A stretch of 64,000 nucleotides of DNA from Hydrogenophaga sp. Root209 (GCF_001428625.1 NZ_LMIE01000029.1:320381-384380), one strand, 5' to 3'. Counted from the stretch's first letter, positions 11,035-23,359 are shown. Program-made: numbers and translations. Notes: generated from the letters alone by a model not told the origin.

Positions 11035-11111
11035 CGGGGTGTAGCTTAGCCAGGTAGAGCGCTACGTTCGGGACGTAGAGGCCGGAGGTTCGAATCCTCT
11101 CACCCCGACCA
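11035..11111 (+). tRNA. tRNA-Pro (anticodon CGG)
   Basis: A 77-base cloverleaf. The acceptor stem CGGGGTG pairs with CACCCCG, the anticodon stem CTACG/CGTAG encloses TTCGGGA giving anticodon CGG (reads CCG), and the T arm contains GGTTCGAATCC. The CCA end is encoded. It lies between ispB and pilB. Confidence 0.97.
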
Positions 11112-11282
11112 AAATTCACCCCATGTCAGGCCGAAACAGGCACCGATGAACGGGGCATTTCAAGCGACCAGCGCAGACAGCGCGACCTCGTTACAACGCC
11201 GATCGGCGCGAATACGCATATTCAACACAACTTGCCTCAATATTGACGGCCAAGTCGTTGATTTACGCTAGATTACGGGTCT

Positions 11283-13016
11283 ATGGCGTCCGTCGAATCT
11301 GTCACTCAGGAAACTCCGTCCATGGCCCTGCCCGGCTTGGGTCGTGCATTGGTGTCGGCAGGAAAGCTCGGACAAAAGGCCGCAGAGGATCTTTACCGAA
11401 AAGCCCAGAGCGGCAGATCCAGTTTCATCGCAGAACTCACGGGCTCTGGCGCTGTGTCTGCTTCGGATCTGGCGCACACCATGTCGGTGGCGTTTTCTGC
11501 ACCTTTGCTTGATCTGGATGCGATCGATATTCCGCGTCTGCCCACTGGTTTGCTGGATGCAAAAATCTGCGCCGACTACCGAATCGTGGTTCTCAGCAAG
11601 CGCAACAACCGCTTGATGGTGGCCACGGCCGATCCAGCCGATCAGCAAGCTGCAGAGAAAATCAAGTTCGCAACGCAGATGGGTGTGGACTGGGTCATCG
11701 CCGAGTACGACAAGCTCAGCAAGCTGGTGGAGTCGCAGACCACCAGCGTCTCCGAAACGATGGACAACATCATCGGCGGGGAGTTCGAGTTCGACGAAAT
11801 GGCCACCGAGACTGTGGTCACGGACTCGACCGAGAAGGCGTCGGAAGTCGATGACGCCCCGGTGGTCAAGTTCCTGCACAAGATGTTGATCGACGCATTC
11901 AACATGCGCGCCTCAGACTTGCACTTTGAACCCTACGAGCACAGCTACCGCGTTCGGTTCCGGGTCGACGGCGAGCTGCGCGAAATTGCCTCGCCGCCCA
12001 TAGCGATCAAGGACAAATTGGCCTCCCGCATCAAAGTGATCTCCCGCATGGACATCTCCGAGAAGAGGGTGCCGCAAGATGGGCGGATGAAGCTCAAGAT
12101 CGGACCGGATCGGGTAATCGATTTCCGGGTGAGCACATTGCCAACCCTCTTCGGCGAAAAGATCGTGATCCGTATCCTGGACCCCAGCAGTGCCAAAGTG
12201 GGCATTGATGCGCTGGGGTATGAGCCAGAAGAAAAAGAGCGGCTTATGGCGGCCATTGTTCGTCCATATGGCATGGTGCTGGTAACCGGTCCAACAGGGT
12301 CGGGCAAGACTGTTTCGCTCTACACCTGCCTGAACATACTCAACAAGCCCGGCATCAACATCTCAACGGCGGAAGATCCATCCGAGATCAACTTGCCTGG
12401 GGTGAACCAAGTCAACGTGAATGAGAAAGCCGGCTTGACGTTTGCTGCGGCGTTGAAGGCTTTCCTGCGGCAGGATCCTGACGTGATCATGGTCGGCGAG
12501 ATCCGGGATCTGGAAACTGCCGACATTTCCATCAAGGCTGCGCAAACCGGGCACATGGTGCTCTCCACGTTGCATACCAACGACGCGCCGACCACGCTGA
12601 CACGGATGATGAACATGGGCATTCCCACGTTCAATATTGCGTCCAGCGTGATCCTGATCACCGCCCAGCGTTTGGCCCGCAAGCTGTGCGTTGTGTGCAG
12701 GGCGCCCCTGGACGTACCCCGCAAGGCGCTGATCGACGCAGGCTTCAAGGCCGATGATCTCGACGGCACCTGGACGCCCTACCGTCCCGTAGGCTGCTCG
12801 GCCTGCAACAACGGCTACAAGGGCCGGGTCGGCATCTACCAGGTAATGCCGATCACGGAAGAAATTCAACGCATCATCCTGCGCGGTGGAAGCGCGCTGG
12901 ACATTGCCCAGCAAGCCAGCAAGGAGGGCGTCCGCACGCTGCGAGAGTCCGGCCTGCTCAAGGTGAAGCTGGGCATGACGTCGCTGGAAGAAGTGCTCAG
13001 CGTGACCAACGAGTGA
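11283..13016 (+). CDS. pilB: Type IV pilus assembly ATPase PilB
   Basis: PilB is the cytoplasmic hexameric motor that powers pilus extension. The 577-residue protein has an N-terminal MshEN/GspE-N region, then the ATPase domain with Walker A GPTGSGKT (336-343), Walker B VIMVGE (401-406) and the His box HTNDAP (431-436). The four zinc cysteines characteristic of assembly ATPases are at 469, 472, 505 and 508; these are usually absent from the retraction ATPase PilT. It starts pilB-pilC-pilD. The ATG at 11283 has a poor ribosome site; Met14 (11322) is an alternative start. Confidence 0.95.
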   Translation: MASVESVTQETPSMALPGLGRALVSAGKLGQKAAEDLYRKAQSGRSSFIAELTGSGAVSASDLAHTMSVAFSAPLLDLDAIDIPRLPTGLLDAKICADYRIVVLSKRNNRLMVATADPADQQAAEKIKFATQMGVDWVIAEYDKLSKLVESQTTSVSETMDNIIGGEFEFDEMATETVVTDSTEKASEVDDAPVVKFLHKMLIDAFNMRASDLHFEPYEHSYRVRFRVDGELREIASPPIAIKDKLASRIKVISRMDISEKRVPQDGRMKLKIGPDRVIDFRVSTLPTLFGEKIVIRILDPSSAKVGIDALGYEPEEKERLMAAIVRPYGMVLVTGPTGSGKTVSLYTCLNILNKPGINISTAEDPSEINLPGVNQVNVNEKAGLTFAAALKAFLRQDPDVIMVGEIRDLETADISIKAAQTGHMVLSTLHTNDAPTTLTRMMNMGIPTFNIASSVILITAQRLARKLCVVCRAPLDVPRKALIDAGFKADDLDGTWTPYRPVGCSACNNGYKGRVGIYQVMPITEEIQRIILRGGSALDIAQQASKEGVRTLRESGLLKVKLGMTSLEEVLSVTNE

Positions 13017-13048
13017 CGCTGAGCCAGACATACGCCTGAGAGGACACC

Positions 13049-14266
13049 ATGGCAACCGCTGCAACCAAAAGCGTCAAAGACGCAGTTTTCGAGTGGGAAG
13101 GCAAAGACCGCAACGGCAAGACCGTGCGCGGCGAGACGCGCGCAGTGGGTGAAAACCAGGTGCTTGCCGCATTGCGACGCCAAGGCATCATTCCGGGCAA
13201 AGTAAAAAAACGCCGGATGAGTTCGGGCAAACGCATCAAGCCCAAGGACATTGCGATCTTCACGCGCCAACTGGCCACCATGATGAAGGCCGGTGTGCCT
13301 CTGCTTCAGGCCTTCGACATCGTCGGACGCGGCAACCCCAACGCCAGCGTGACCAAGCTGCTGAACGACATCCGCTCTGACGTGGAAACGGGCACGTCGC
13401 TCAGTGCCGCATTCCGCAAGAACCCACTCTACTTCGACAGCCTCTACTGCAATCTGGTCGAGGCGGGTGAAGCAGCCGGTATTCTTGAAGAGTTGCTGGA
13501 TCGCTTGGCGGTCTACATGGAGAAGACCGAAGCACTCAAGTCAAAGATCAAATCGGCGCTGATGTACCCGATCGCAGTGGTCATCGTCGCATTCGTCGTG
13601 GTTGCGGTGATCATGATTTTCGTGATTCCCTCATTCAAGGAAGTGTTTTCTTCGTTCGGAGCTGACCTCCCTGCTCCCACCTTGTTTGTCATCGCCATGA
13701 GCGAGTTCTTCACCGAGTACTGGTGGCTGATCTTTGGCGGATTGGGTGGAGGGTTTTATTTCTTCATGCAGGCGTGGCGCCGCAATGAAAAGGTCCAAAG
13801 ATTCATGGATCGCGTCCTGCTGAAACTGCCGATCTTCGGTGTGCTGATCGAGAAGTCGGTCATTGCCCGCTGGACCCGCACGCTTTCCACGATGTTCGCA
13901 GCAGGCGTGCCCTTGGTGGAAGCGCTCGATTCGGTGGGCGGCGCCTCGGGCAATTCGGTCTATTCGATTGCCACAGAGCGAATTCAACAGGAAGTGTCGA
14001 CGGGTACCAGCCTGACCAACGCGATGACCAACGCCAACATATTCCCGTCCATGGTGCTGCAGATGTGCGCGATCGGAGAAGAGTCCGGCTCAATCGACCA
14101 TATGCTGGGCAAGGCCGCAGACTTTTATGAAGCAGAGGTGGACGACATGGTGGCCGGCATCTCCAGCCTGATGGAGCCCATCATCATCGTGGTGCTCGGC
14201 ACAGTCATTGGCGGCATCGTGGTCTCTATGTATCTTCCCATCTTCAAGCTGGGTCAGGTGGTTTGA
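13049..14266 (+). CDS. pilC: Type IV pilus inner-membrane platform protein PilC
   Basis: PilC is the polytopic platform that couples PilB to pilin insertion. At 405 residues it has the two T2SSF domains (about 70-195 and 275-395), with membrane segments near 172-192 (VVIVAFVVVAVIMIF), 220-240 and 375-398. The sequence FTRQLATMMKAGVPLLQAF is the typical start of the first domain, and WTRTLSTMFAAGVPLVEAL is its repeat in the second. It lies 32 bases after pilB and its stop overlaps the pilD ATG by one base. Confidence 0.95.
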   Translation: MATAATKSVKDAVFEWEGKDRNGKTVRGETRAVGENQVLAALRRQGIIPGKVKKRRMSSGKRIKPKDIAIFTRQLATMMKAGVPLLQAFDIVGRGNPNASVTKLLNDIRSDVETGTSLSAAFRKNPLYFDSLYCNLVEAGEAAGILEELLDRLAVYMEKTEALKSKIKSALMYPIAVVIVAFVVVAVIMIFVIPSFKEVFSSFGADLPAPTLFVIAMSEFFTEYWWLIFGGLGGGFYFFMQAWRRNEKVQRFMDRVLLKLPIFGVLIEKSVIARWTRTLSTMFAAGVPLVEALDSVGGASGNSVYSIATERIQQEVSTGTSLTNAMTNANIFPSMVLQMCAIGEESGSIDHMLGKAADFYEAEVDDMVAGISSLMEPIIIVVLGTVIGGIVVSMYLPIFKLGQVV

Positions 14267-15126
14267 TGCTGAGCGCGGGCGCGCCGGAGGCGGCGCTGCT
14301 GGGGCTTCTGGGCCTGTTGGTGGGCAGTTTTCTCAATGTGGTGATCCACCGGCTGCCAAAGATGATGGAGTTGCATTGGGCGGCTGAATGCGCGGACCTC
14401 CAAGTGGGAAAAGACGTCGTGCAACAGTCCGCTCCCGCAGCCGAACCTTTCAATCTCATGGTGCCGCGCTCGCGCTGTCCCCACTGTGGACACCAGATTC
14501 GATGGTTTGAAAATGTCCCGGTCTTCAGTTACCTCGCGCTGCGCGGCAAGTGCAGCCAGTGCGCTGCGCCGATCAGCCTGCGGTATCCAGCGGTGGAACT
14601 CACGTGTGGAGCGCTTTTCGCCTGGTGCGGCTGGCGATGGGGCCTGGGTTGGGAAGCCTTTGCGTGGTGCGGGTTTTCGGCAGCGGTGCTCTCGCTGGCC
14701 GGCATCGACTGGGACACCACCTTGCTGCCCGATGACATCACGCTGCCCTTGTTGTGGGCAGGATTGTGCGCTGCGGGGCTTAGGCTCACCGATACGGCGC
14801 TTCCTGATGCGTTGTGGGGCGCGGTGGGAGGCTACCTGTCGCTGTGGTTAGTCTATTGGGCCTTCAAACTGACCACGGGCAAGGAGGGCATGGGCTACGG
14901 GGACTTCAAACTCTTCGCGGCCTTTGGCGCCTGGTTTGGGTGGCAGGCACTCATTCCCATCATCCTGATGGCCTCCGTGATCGGCGCCGTGATCGGGGTT
15001 GGCATCAAGCTCAAAGGTGAGCTGCGCGAGGGGGGCTATGTCCCGTTCGGCCCCTTCCTCGCGTTGGCGGGATTGACCGCCATGATTTTCGGACCATCGG
15101 CGATCCTGGCTGTCATCGGATTGTGA
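14266..15126 (+). CDS. pilD: Prepilin peptidase / N-methyltransferase
   Basis: PilD is an inner-membrane aspartyl protease that cleaves the leader of type IV prepilins and methylates the new N-terminus. The protein is 286 residues. It carries the four cytoplasmic cysteines in two CxxC pairs (71/74 and 96/99) and the two catalytic aspartates (Asp148 in GIDWDTTLLPD and Asp213 in GYGDFK), within about eight membrane segments. ATG at 14266 overlaps the pilC stop; the frame's TTG one codon earlier is less likely. Confidence 0.95.
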   Translation: MLSAGAPEAALLGLLGLLVGSFLNVVIHRLPKMMELHWAAECADLQVGKDVVQQSAPAAEPFNLMVPRSRCPHCGHQIRWFENVPVFSYLALRGKCSQCAAPISLRYPAVELTCGALFAWCGWRWGLGWEAFAWCGFSAAVLSLAGIDWDTTLLPDDITLPLLWAGLCAAGLRLTDTALPDALWGAVGGYLSLWLVYWAFKLTTGKEGMGYGDFKLFAAFGAWFGWQALIPIILMASVIGAVIGVGIKLKGELREGGYVPFGPFLALAGLTAMIFGPSAILAVIGL

Positions 15127-15740
15127 ACGCCTCTTTGCAGTCAAACCCCCGCCTGCGGCTGGGGCTCACCGGTGGCATTGGCAGCGGTAAAAGCACCTTG
15201 GCGCGGCTGCTTCAGGGGATGGGCGCAGACTTGATCGATGCAGACGCCATTTCGCGCGCTTGCACCGAAAGCGGTGGCTCGGCCATCCACGCGATTGCTG
15301 AAACGTTCGGCGATGCGTTCATCACGACCGACGGCGCCCTGGACAGGCAGCGCATGCGCGAACACGTGTTTGCCCAACCCGAAGCGCGCAAAGTGCTTGA
15401 ACGCATCGTCCATCCGTTGGTGGGCGGCGAGATCCGCCGCAAAACCTCACTCGCAACGGCCAGCGTGGTGGTGTTTGATATCCCCCTGTTGGTCGAGTCG
15501 CCACACTGGCGACCGCAGCTGGATCGGGTGCTGGTGGTGGACTGCTTACCCGCCACACAGGTCCGTCGGGTGACCCTGCGCAGTGGGTGGGACCTGCTCA
15601 CCATCGAGGCCGTCATGCGCAGCCAAGCTGCGCGCGAGACGCGGTTGGCTGCGGCGGACTTTGTGGTGTTCAACGACTCCGACAGCATCGACAACCTGCA
15701 ACATCTGGCGCAGGCGTTGGCGAATCGGTTCGGGCTATGA
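15123..15740 (+). CDS. coaE: Dephospho-CoA kinase
   Basis: CoaE phosphorylates the 3'-hydroxyl of dephospho-CoA, the last step of coenzyme A synthesis. The 205-residue P-loop protein has GLTGGIGSGKST near the N-terminus, DADAISR and the lid region RQRMREHVF. The GTG start overlaps the pilD stop by 4 bases. The pilD-coaE-zapD-yacG order is standard in many Gram-negative bacteria. Confidence 0.95.
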   Translation: MNASLQSNPRLRLGLTGGIGSGKSTLARLLQGMGADLIDADAISRACTESGGSAIHAIAETFGDAFITTDGALDRQRMREHVFAQPEARKVLERIVHPLVGGEIRRKTSLATASVVVFDIPLLVESPHWRPQLDRVLVVDCLPATQVRRVTLRSGWDLLTIEAVMRSQAARETRLAAADFVVFNDSDSIDNLQHLAQALANRFGL

Positions 15741-15782
15741 TGAAGACCCGCTCGCTGCACCGCCCTGCGCACCCAAGCCGCT

Positions 15783-16538
15783 GTGATCCTGTACGAATAC
15801 CCTTTCAACGAACGCATCCGCACCTACCTGCGACTTGAACAACTGTTCCGTCGCATGGTCGAACTGGTGCCGCGCCAGCATCCGCTGGACCACCACTTCG
15901 CGATTCAGACCATCTTCGAGATCATCGAAGTCGCCTCTCGAGCGGACATGAAGTCCGATGTGCTCAAGGACATCGACCGGCACAAGCAGCAGCTCATCGC
16001 TTACCGCGGCAACCCGATGATCTCGGAGCAGGCACTCAATGAGGCCATTGGCCAATTGGAAGATTGCTTTTCGCAGCTCAGCGGGCTGGCGGGCAAGACG
16101 GGTCAGGCGCTGACCGAAAACGACTGGTTGATGAGCATCCGCAGCCGCATCGGTATCCCCGCGGGCACCTGCGAATTTGACCTGCCCGCTTACTACAGTT
16201 GGCAGCACCACAGCGCCGAGGAGCGTCAAGCCGACTTGCAACGCTGGTCAGTGCCGTTGGCGCCGCTGGCTGAATCCATTGTTCTGCTGCTCAAGATGTT
16301 GCGGGATTCAGGCTCTCCTCAAAAGGTAGTGGCACCCGGTGGTCAGTTCCAGCAAACCCTGCCACAGGGTCGCACCTTCCAGCTGCTGCGCCTGCGCATG
16401 GACCCGAGCACCGGCCTGATTCCGGAAATCAGCGGCAACCGCCTGATGCTGTCGGTGCGCTTGATGCGCCAGGGGGACGACGACCGCCTGCACTCGGCAC
16501 AAGACGACACGGCGTTCGAACTCACCCTCTGTGCCTGA
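15783..16538 (+). CDS. zapD: Cell division protein ZapD
   Basis: ZapD crosslinks FtsZ filaments at the division ring. The 251-residue protein begins MILYEYPFNERIRTYLRLE, the family's hallmark, and continues with helical sequence including HFAIQTIFEIIEVASRADMK. The start is GTG at 15783, 42 bases after coaE. It is followed by yacG, as usual. Confidence 0.93.
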   Translation: MILYEYPFNERIRTYLRLEQLFRRMVELVPRQHPLDHHFAIQTIFEIIEVASRADMKSDVLKDIDRHKQQLIAYRGNPMISEQALNEAIGQLEDCFSQLSGLAGKTGQALTENDWLMSIRSRIGIPAGTCEFDLPAYYSWQHHSAEERQADLQRWSVPLAPLAESIVLLLKMLRDSGSPQKVVAPGGQFQQTLPQGRTFQLLRLRMDPSTGLIPEISGNRLMLSVRLMRQGDDDRLHSAQDDTAFELTLCA

Positions 16539-16557
16539 GTTTTCTCTGACACTTGCC

Positions 16558-16761
16558 ATGTCCTCGAACGCCAACACCAACCCATTGAAAACAGTGCGTT
16601 GCCCGGGATGTGGCGGGCCGAGCATCTACGCACCCAGCAATGCCTTTCGCCCGTTCTGCTGCGAGCGCTGCAAGAACATGGACTTCGGGGCCTGGGCCAC
16701 GGAGAGCTTCAAACTGCCCGAGCAGGACAGCCAGAACGACCCTGACTTCGGGGCTTCTTGA
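16558..16761 (+). CDS. yacG: DNA gyrase inhibitor YacG (zinc protein)
   Basis: A 67-residue zinc-binding protein; the E. coli homologue binds GyrB and blocks DNA binding by gyrase. The zinc site is formed by Cys15 and Cys18 (CPGCGG) and Cys34 and Cys38 (CCERCK). ATG at 16558 was chosen; a GTG at 16531 would overlap the zapD stop but adds non-conserved residues. It ends 15 bases before the convergent mutT-like gene. Confidence 0.9.
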   Translation: MSSNANTNPLKTVRCPGCGGPSIYAPSNAFRPFCCERCKNMDFGAWATESFKLPEQDSQNDPDFGAS

Positions 16762-16776
16762 ACGGTCGACCTCGGC

Positions 16777-17238
16777 TCAGTTGGGTGCCGACCCGCGCTC
16801 TTGCACAAGCCATTCCAGCACCGGCACGGTGCCAGGCAAAATCGGCTCGCATCGCACTGGCACACCTTCCCAACTGAACTGCTGACCTTCGCGCATCTGC
16901 AGTTCACCCGTCCAGTCATACACCTTGCAGAAGTGCAAGCGGACCAGTGCATGGGGATAGTCCACCAGACTGTCGCGCCAAATGTGTGCCGCACCGATGG
17001 TCACGCCGATTTCTTCCTGCAGTTCGCGCCGCAGGGCCTGCTCGACCGACTCGCACGCTTCAAGCTTGCCACCCGGGAATTCCCAATAGCCTTCGTACAC
17101 CTTGCCCATCGGACGTGACGTGAGCAGGAAACGGCCATCGGGCGCGATCAGCACGCCCACCGCAACATCGACCACAGGTCGGTCAATCGGTCGCACAGTG
17201 CCGGGCTCAGCGTCCACGACAAGGACTTGGCCGTTCAT
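16777..17238 (-). CDS. MutT-like Nudix hydrolase (8-oxo-dGTPase type)
   Basis: A 153-residue Nudix enzyme that would remove oxidised or other damaged nucleoside triphosphates. The Nudix box is at about 56-78 (GGKLEACESVEQALRRELQEE), and the short beta-rich domain and WEFPGGK context match MutT. ATG at 17238 overlaps the stop of the upstream ATPase gene by 4 bases. Unlike some relatives it has no fused thiamine-phosphate synthase domain. The substrate is inferred from family only. Confidence 0.85.
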   Translation of the reverse strand: MNGQVLVVDAEPGTVRPIDRPVVDVAVGVLIAPDGRFLLTSRPMGKVYEGYWEFPGGKLEACESVEQALRRELQEEIGVTIGAAHIWRDSLVDYPHALVRLHFCKVYDWTGELQMREGQQFSWEGVPVRCEPILPGTVPVLEWLVQERGSAPN

Positions 17239-18113
17239 GCCTTCGATGCGTGCGTGCCGGCGTAGTCGCGGGCGAACTGGTAGGCCACGCGCCCACTGCG
17301 CGAACCGCGCTCCAGCGCCCAGACCAGCGCCTGGGGTCGCGCCGTCGCGATGTCGATGGAGGACACACCGAACGAGGACAACCATTGCGCCACGATCGTG
17401 AGGTACTCATCCTGGCTGAAAGGATAGAAGCTCACCCACAGGCCAAAGCGCTCCGAGAGCGATATCTTCTCTTCCACCACCTCGCCCGGGTGCACTTCGC
17501 CCTCGGCGGTGTGCGTGTAGGTGAGGTTCTCCTTCATGTACTCGGGCAACAGATGGCGCCGGTTGCTGGTGGCATAGATCAACACATTGGGGCTGGCCGC
17601 TGACACCGAACCGTCCAGGATCGACTTGAGCGCCTTGTAGCCGGGTTCGCCGTCTTCGAAGCTGAGGTCGTCGCAAAACACGATGAACCGTTCCGGGCGG
17701 TCGGTGACGACATCGACGATGTCCGGCAGGTCCACCAGATCAGCCTTGTCGACCTCGATCAGGCGCAGGCCTTGAGGTCGGTATTCGTTGAGACAGGCCC
17801 GAATCAGCGAGGACTTGCCCGTGCCGCGCGCGCCCGTGAGCAGCACGTTGTTCGCCGGAAGGCCCTGCACGAACTGCAGGGTGTTGCGTTGGATTTTCTC
17901 TTTCTGGCCATCGATTTCCTGCAGATCGGCCAGGCGCATGGCGCCAACCTGGCGCACCGGCTCCAGCGCGCCATGCCCGCTACTTCGCTTGCGGTAACGC
18001 CAGGCCACCGCAGCAGACCAGTCGGGCGCCTGCATGGGCTGTGGCAACACCGATTCAATGCGGGCCATCAGCTGTTCGGCGCGCTCCAACAGGCGTTCGA
18101 AATGTTCGTTCAT
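17235..18113 (-). CDS. DUF815-family AAA ATPase
   Basis: A 292-residue P-loop ATPase of the DUF815 family, whose function is unknown. Walker A is GARGTGKS (94-101) and Walker B FIVFCDDLSF (143-152), with the sensor-like YATSNRRHLLPE segment near 205-216. No membrane segments or protease domains are visible. It sits between argJ (10 bases upstream) and the MutT-like gene (4-base overlap), so the three probably share a transcript. Confidence 0.85.
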   Translation of the reverse strand: MNEHFERLLERAEQLMARIESVLPQPMQAPDWSAAVAWRYRKRSSGHGALEPVRQVGAMRLADLQEIDGQKEKIQRNTLQFVQGLPANNVLLTGARGTGKSSLIRACLNEYRPQGLRLIEVDKADLVDLPDIVDVVTDRPERFIVFCDDLSFEDGEPGYKALKSILDGSVSAASPNVLIYATSNRRHLLPEYMKENLTYTHTAEGEVHPGEVVEEKISLSERFGLWVSFYPFSQDEYLTIVAQWLSSFGVSSIDIATARPQALVWALERGSRSGRVAYQFARDYAGTHASKA

Positions 18114-18123
18114 GGCACGCAGA

Positions 18124-19371
18124 TCAAGAGCGGTAGTCGGCGTTGATGGTCACGTAATCGTGGCTGAAATCGCAGGTCCACACCGTCTCGGTGGCAGTGC
18201 CACGGCCCAGGCCGATGCGAACCAGGATTTCGGCCGCCTTCATCACGCGTTGACCGTCTTCCTCGCGGTAGTCGGGGTGACGGCCTCCTTGGGTAACCAC
18301 ATGCACATCGCCGAGGTGCAGGTCGATGCCGCTCACCTCCAGGTCGTCGATGCCGGCGTAACCCACGGCCGCGAGGATGCGGCCCAGATTGGGATCGCTG
18401 GCGAAGAAGGCGGTCTTGACCAGGGGCGAGTGGGCCACGGCGTACGCCACCAGCAAGCATTCAGCGGCGGTGCGCCCACCTTCAACCTGGATGGTGATGA
18501 ACTTGGTGGCGCCTTCTCCGTCACGCACGATGGCGTGCGCGAGGTGCCGCGCCACCTGCGTCAGACCCTCCAGCAGGGCGGTACCGGCCGGGCTGTGCAG
18601 ATCCGTCACAGGCGTGTTTCCGGCTTGACCCGTGGCAACCACCACGAAGGAGTCGTTGGTGCTGGTGTCGCCGTCCACCGTGACGCGGTTGAACGATGCA
18701 TCGGCTAGACGACGGGCCAGATCGTTCATGAGCGCGGGGGCCACGGCGGCGTCGGTGGCCAGGAAACCAAGCATGGTGGCCATGTTGGGGCGGATCATGC
18801 CGGCGCCCTTGGCGATACCCGTGGCACTCACGACGCACCCGTCAATCGACATACACTTGCTGACAGCTTTGGGCAAGGTGTCAGTGGTCATGATGCCCTG
18901 GGCTGCCGAGAGCCACTGCGCGCCGCTGTCCGTCTGCGACAAGGCCGCATCGGTCAGCGCACCGGGCAATCCCGCCAGCAGTCGATCAAGCGGCAGTGGC
19001 TCCATGATCACGCCTGTGGAGAACGGCAGCACTTGTTCGTGGTGCAGGCCCAACGAGCGGGCCAAGGCAGTGCAAGTCTGGCGCGCATGGGCCAAGCCAG
19101 GCGCACCCGTGCCCGCGTTGGCGTTGCCGGTATTGATCACCAGCGCACGAACACCCTGCCCCGCCGCCAGGTGCTCACGGCACACCTGCACCGGGGCGGC
19201 GGCGTAACGGTTCTGGGTGAACACCGCGCCAACCGCACAACCCTCGTCCAACAAAAAGACCGTGAGATCCTTGCGATTGGCCTTGCGAATGCCTGCCTCA
19301 GCCACACCGATGCGCACGCCCCCGATGGGGAGCAGGTCCGAGGCAGAAGGCGTGTCGAGTTGAACGGGCAT
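18124..19371 (-). CDS. argJ: Bifunctional ornithine acetyltransferase / N-acetylglutamate synthase
   Basis: ArgJ recycles the acetyl group from N-acetylornithine to glutamate in the cyclic arginine pathway. The 415-residue precursor has the self-cleavage site in [15 protein letters not shown]; cleavage before Thr199 yields alpha and beta chains, with that threonine as nucleophile. Length and start ([19 protein letters not shown]) are normal. It lies between secA upstream and a DUF815 gene downstream on the same strand. Confidence 0.96.
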   Translation of the reverse strand: MPVQLDTPSASDLLPIGGVRIGVAEAGIRKANRKDLTVFLLDEGCAVGAVFTQNRYAAAPVQVCREHLAAGQGVRALVINTGNANAGTGAPGLAHARQTCTALARSLGLHHEQVLPFSTGVIMEPLPLDRLLAGLPGALTDAALSQTDSGAQWLSAAQGIMTTDTLPKAVSKCMSIDGCVVSATGIAKGAGMIRPNMATMLGFLATDAAVAPALMNDLARRLADASFNRVTVDGDTSTNDSFVVVATGQAGNTPVTDLHSPAGTALLEGLTQVARHLAHAIVRDGEGATKFITIQVEGGRTAAECLLVAYAVAHSPLVKTAFFASDPNLGRILAAVGYAGIDDLEVSGIDLHLGDVHVVTQGGRHPDYREEDGQRVMKAAEILVRIGLGRGTATETVWTCDFSHDYVTINADYRS

Positions 19372-19413
19372 GTGAACTCCGTGTATTCAGGGTGAGGTCA
19401 GTCAGCGGGACGC

Positions 19414-19432
19414 GCGGGACCGAAGGCCCCGC
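19414..19432 (-). terminator. Stem-loop after secA, possible terminator
   Basis: An 8-bp GC-rich stem with one G-U pair (minus strand GCGGGGCC ... GGTCCCGC, loop TTC) lies 4 bases past the secA stop. There is no T-tract, so it could stabilise the 3' end or act only as a weak terminator before argJ. Confidence 0.35.
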
Positions 19433-19436
19433 TGCG

Positions 19437-22193
<2,757 letters not shown>

Positions 22194-22330
22194 ACATGCA
22201 GTCCCACGCCAGACACCCTGAAGGCGCCGGGCAGGCAAAAGAAATGAGGAGGGCTCTTGCGAACCTGGAGGGCATACACCGAGCGCACTGAGGTGCCGGC
22301 GAACGCGGAGCTTTCAAGAGCAAAGCCGCG

Positions 22331-22360
22331 ATTTTAACTGGCGAGACCCGGCCCTGTTCA
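22331..22360 (-). promoter_or_regulatory. Candidate promoter for secA
   Basis: On the minus strand TGAACA (22360-22355) and TAAAAT (22336-22331) are 18 bases apart. The -35 box overlaps the stop of the upstream peptidase gene. Transcription would start near 22324, giving a leader of about 130 bases. Similarity only. Confidence 0.4.
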
Positions 22361-23308
22361 GGGCTTGCGAGGGCCCACCGCCGCGGGCCGGGCCGCAGCA
22401 ATCTTTTCACCAGCCGCCAGGAAACGTTGCGGGTCCTGTGGCACACCGGCAACCCAGACTTCAAAGTGCAGATGTGGACCGGTGGAACGACCGGTAGAAC
22501 CCACACTGGCGATCTTCTGCCCGCGTTTGACGATGTCGCCCTTCTTCACGAAGGTCTGGGAGGAATGGGCGTAGCGAGTTATCAGGTCGTTGCCGTGGTC
22601 AACCTCGATCATGTTGCCGTAGGCAGCGTGGTACTCCTGCACCACCACCACGCCACCGGCGGCCGCCAGGATCGGCGTGCCCACATCGGCAGGAAAGTCC
22701 AGCCCGGTGTGCAGGGCCGAACGGCCGGTGATCGGATCGATGCGGAAGCCAAAAGGCGACCCGACCCGGACACCGTCCACGGGCTTTTCGGTAGGTATCA
22801 GCGTCTGCCGGATTTTCTGATCGAATAACCGCGATTCCACGACCGTGAGCCAGTCCACCCGGGAGCCACTGGAGACCTCGACCGTGTCAAGCGCCTGCAT
22901 CAGCTCCTGCATGCTGATGTCACGGCTGGCCACGAGGGAGCCACCGGATCCTGGTGCATTCTTGAACTCGGCCGGATTGAGCCCCGCCAGACCCGCCACA
23001 CGCTCACCCAGCGAATCAATCTGAATCATGCGTGCCTGCATTTCCCCGAGCTTGCGGGCCATGGCGTCGAGATTGGCGCGCATGTAGGCGTCTTTGGAAT
23101 CAACCTCACTTTGGTGGACCAAGCGGGCGACTGAGGCAAAGCCGGGCCATCCCTGACGCACGCCCTCGAGAAAGAACCATTGGTATGAGCCGATCGACAC
23201 AAGCATCAGCACCACGGAGGCCAACATGCCCGCACCGATCAGCTTGAAACCGTTGAGGTGCAGCGCCTTGCTCTTGGCCAACCAGGCGTCCGTGATAATG
23301 ATGTGCAC
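22358..23308 (-). CDS. M23-family peptidase (LytM domain), membrane-anchored
   Basis: A 316-residue envelope protein: a transmembrane segment (about 22-46), a helical, probably coiled-coil region (60-115) and a C-terminal LytM/M23 domain. The zinc ligands are visible as HTGLD (His200, Asp204) and GPHLHFE (His279, His281), so it is probably an active peptidoglycan endopeptidase. The GTG start at 23308 was chosen because it has a strong ribosome site (AAGGAAAGG) and gives the family beginning HIIITDAWLAKSKALHLNG. It lies directly upstream of secA and is divergent from the DciA-like gene. Confidence 0.88.
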   Translation of the reverse strand: MHIIITDAWLAKSKALHLNGFKLIGAGMLASVVLMLVSIGSYQWFFLEGVRQGWPGFASVARLVHQSEVDSKDAYMRANLDAMARKLGEMQARMIQIDSLGERVAGLAGLNPAEFKNAPGSGGSLVASRDISMQELMQALDTVEVSSGSRVDWLTVVESRLFDQKIRQTLIPTEKPVDGVRVGSPFGFRIDPITGRSALHTGLDFPADVGTPILAAAGGVVVVQEYHAAYGNMIEVDHGNDLITRYAHSSQTFVKKGDIVKRGQKIASVGSTGRSTGPHLHFEVWVAGVPQDPQRFLAAGEKIAAARPAAVGPRKP

Positions 23309-23359
23309 TCTGAAACCTTTCCTTGCGGTGAGCCGCGAGTGCCCATCCGTCCAATTCAT

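Noticed and set aside
10931-11119. Open frame on the minus strand over tRNA-Pro.
   Set aside because: It is the typical false protein that arises when a tRNA-Pro gene is translated; the cloverleaf is perfect.
11197-11208. Perfect 12-base palindrome CGCCGATCGGCG upstream of pilB.
   Set aside because: Short GC-rich palindromes are common by chance here, and there is no second copy nearby to suggest an operator.
11243-11274. TTGACG with a following TACGCT or TAGATT as a promoter for pilB.
   Set aside because: Spacings of 15 and 20 bases do not fit a sigma-70 promoter, and the start would leave almost no leader before the ATG.
11035-11282. tRNA-Pro as an attachment site for an integrated island.
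   Set aside because: No integrase, no repeat of the tRNA 3' end downstream, and the neighbours (ispB, pilB) are core genes.
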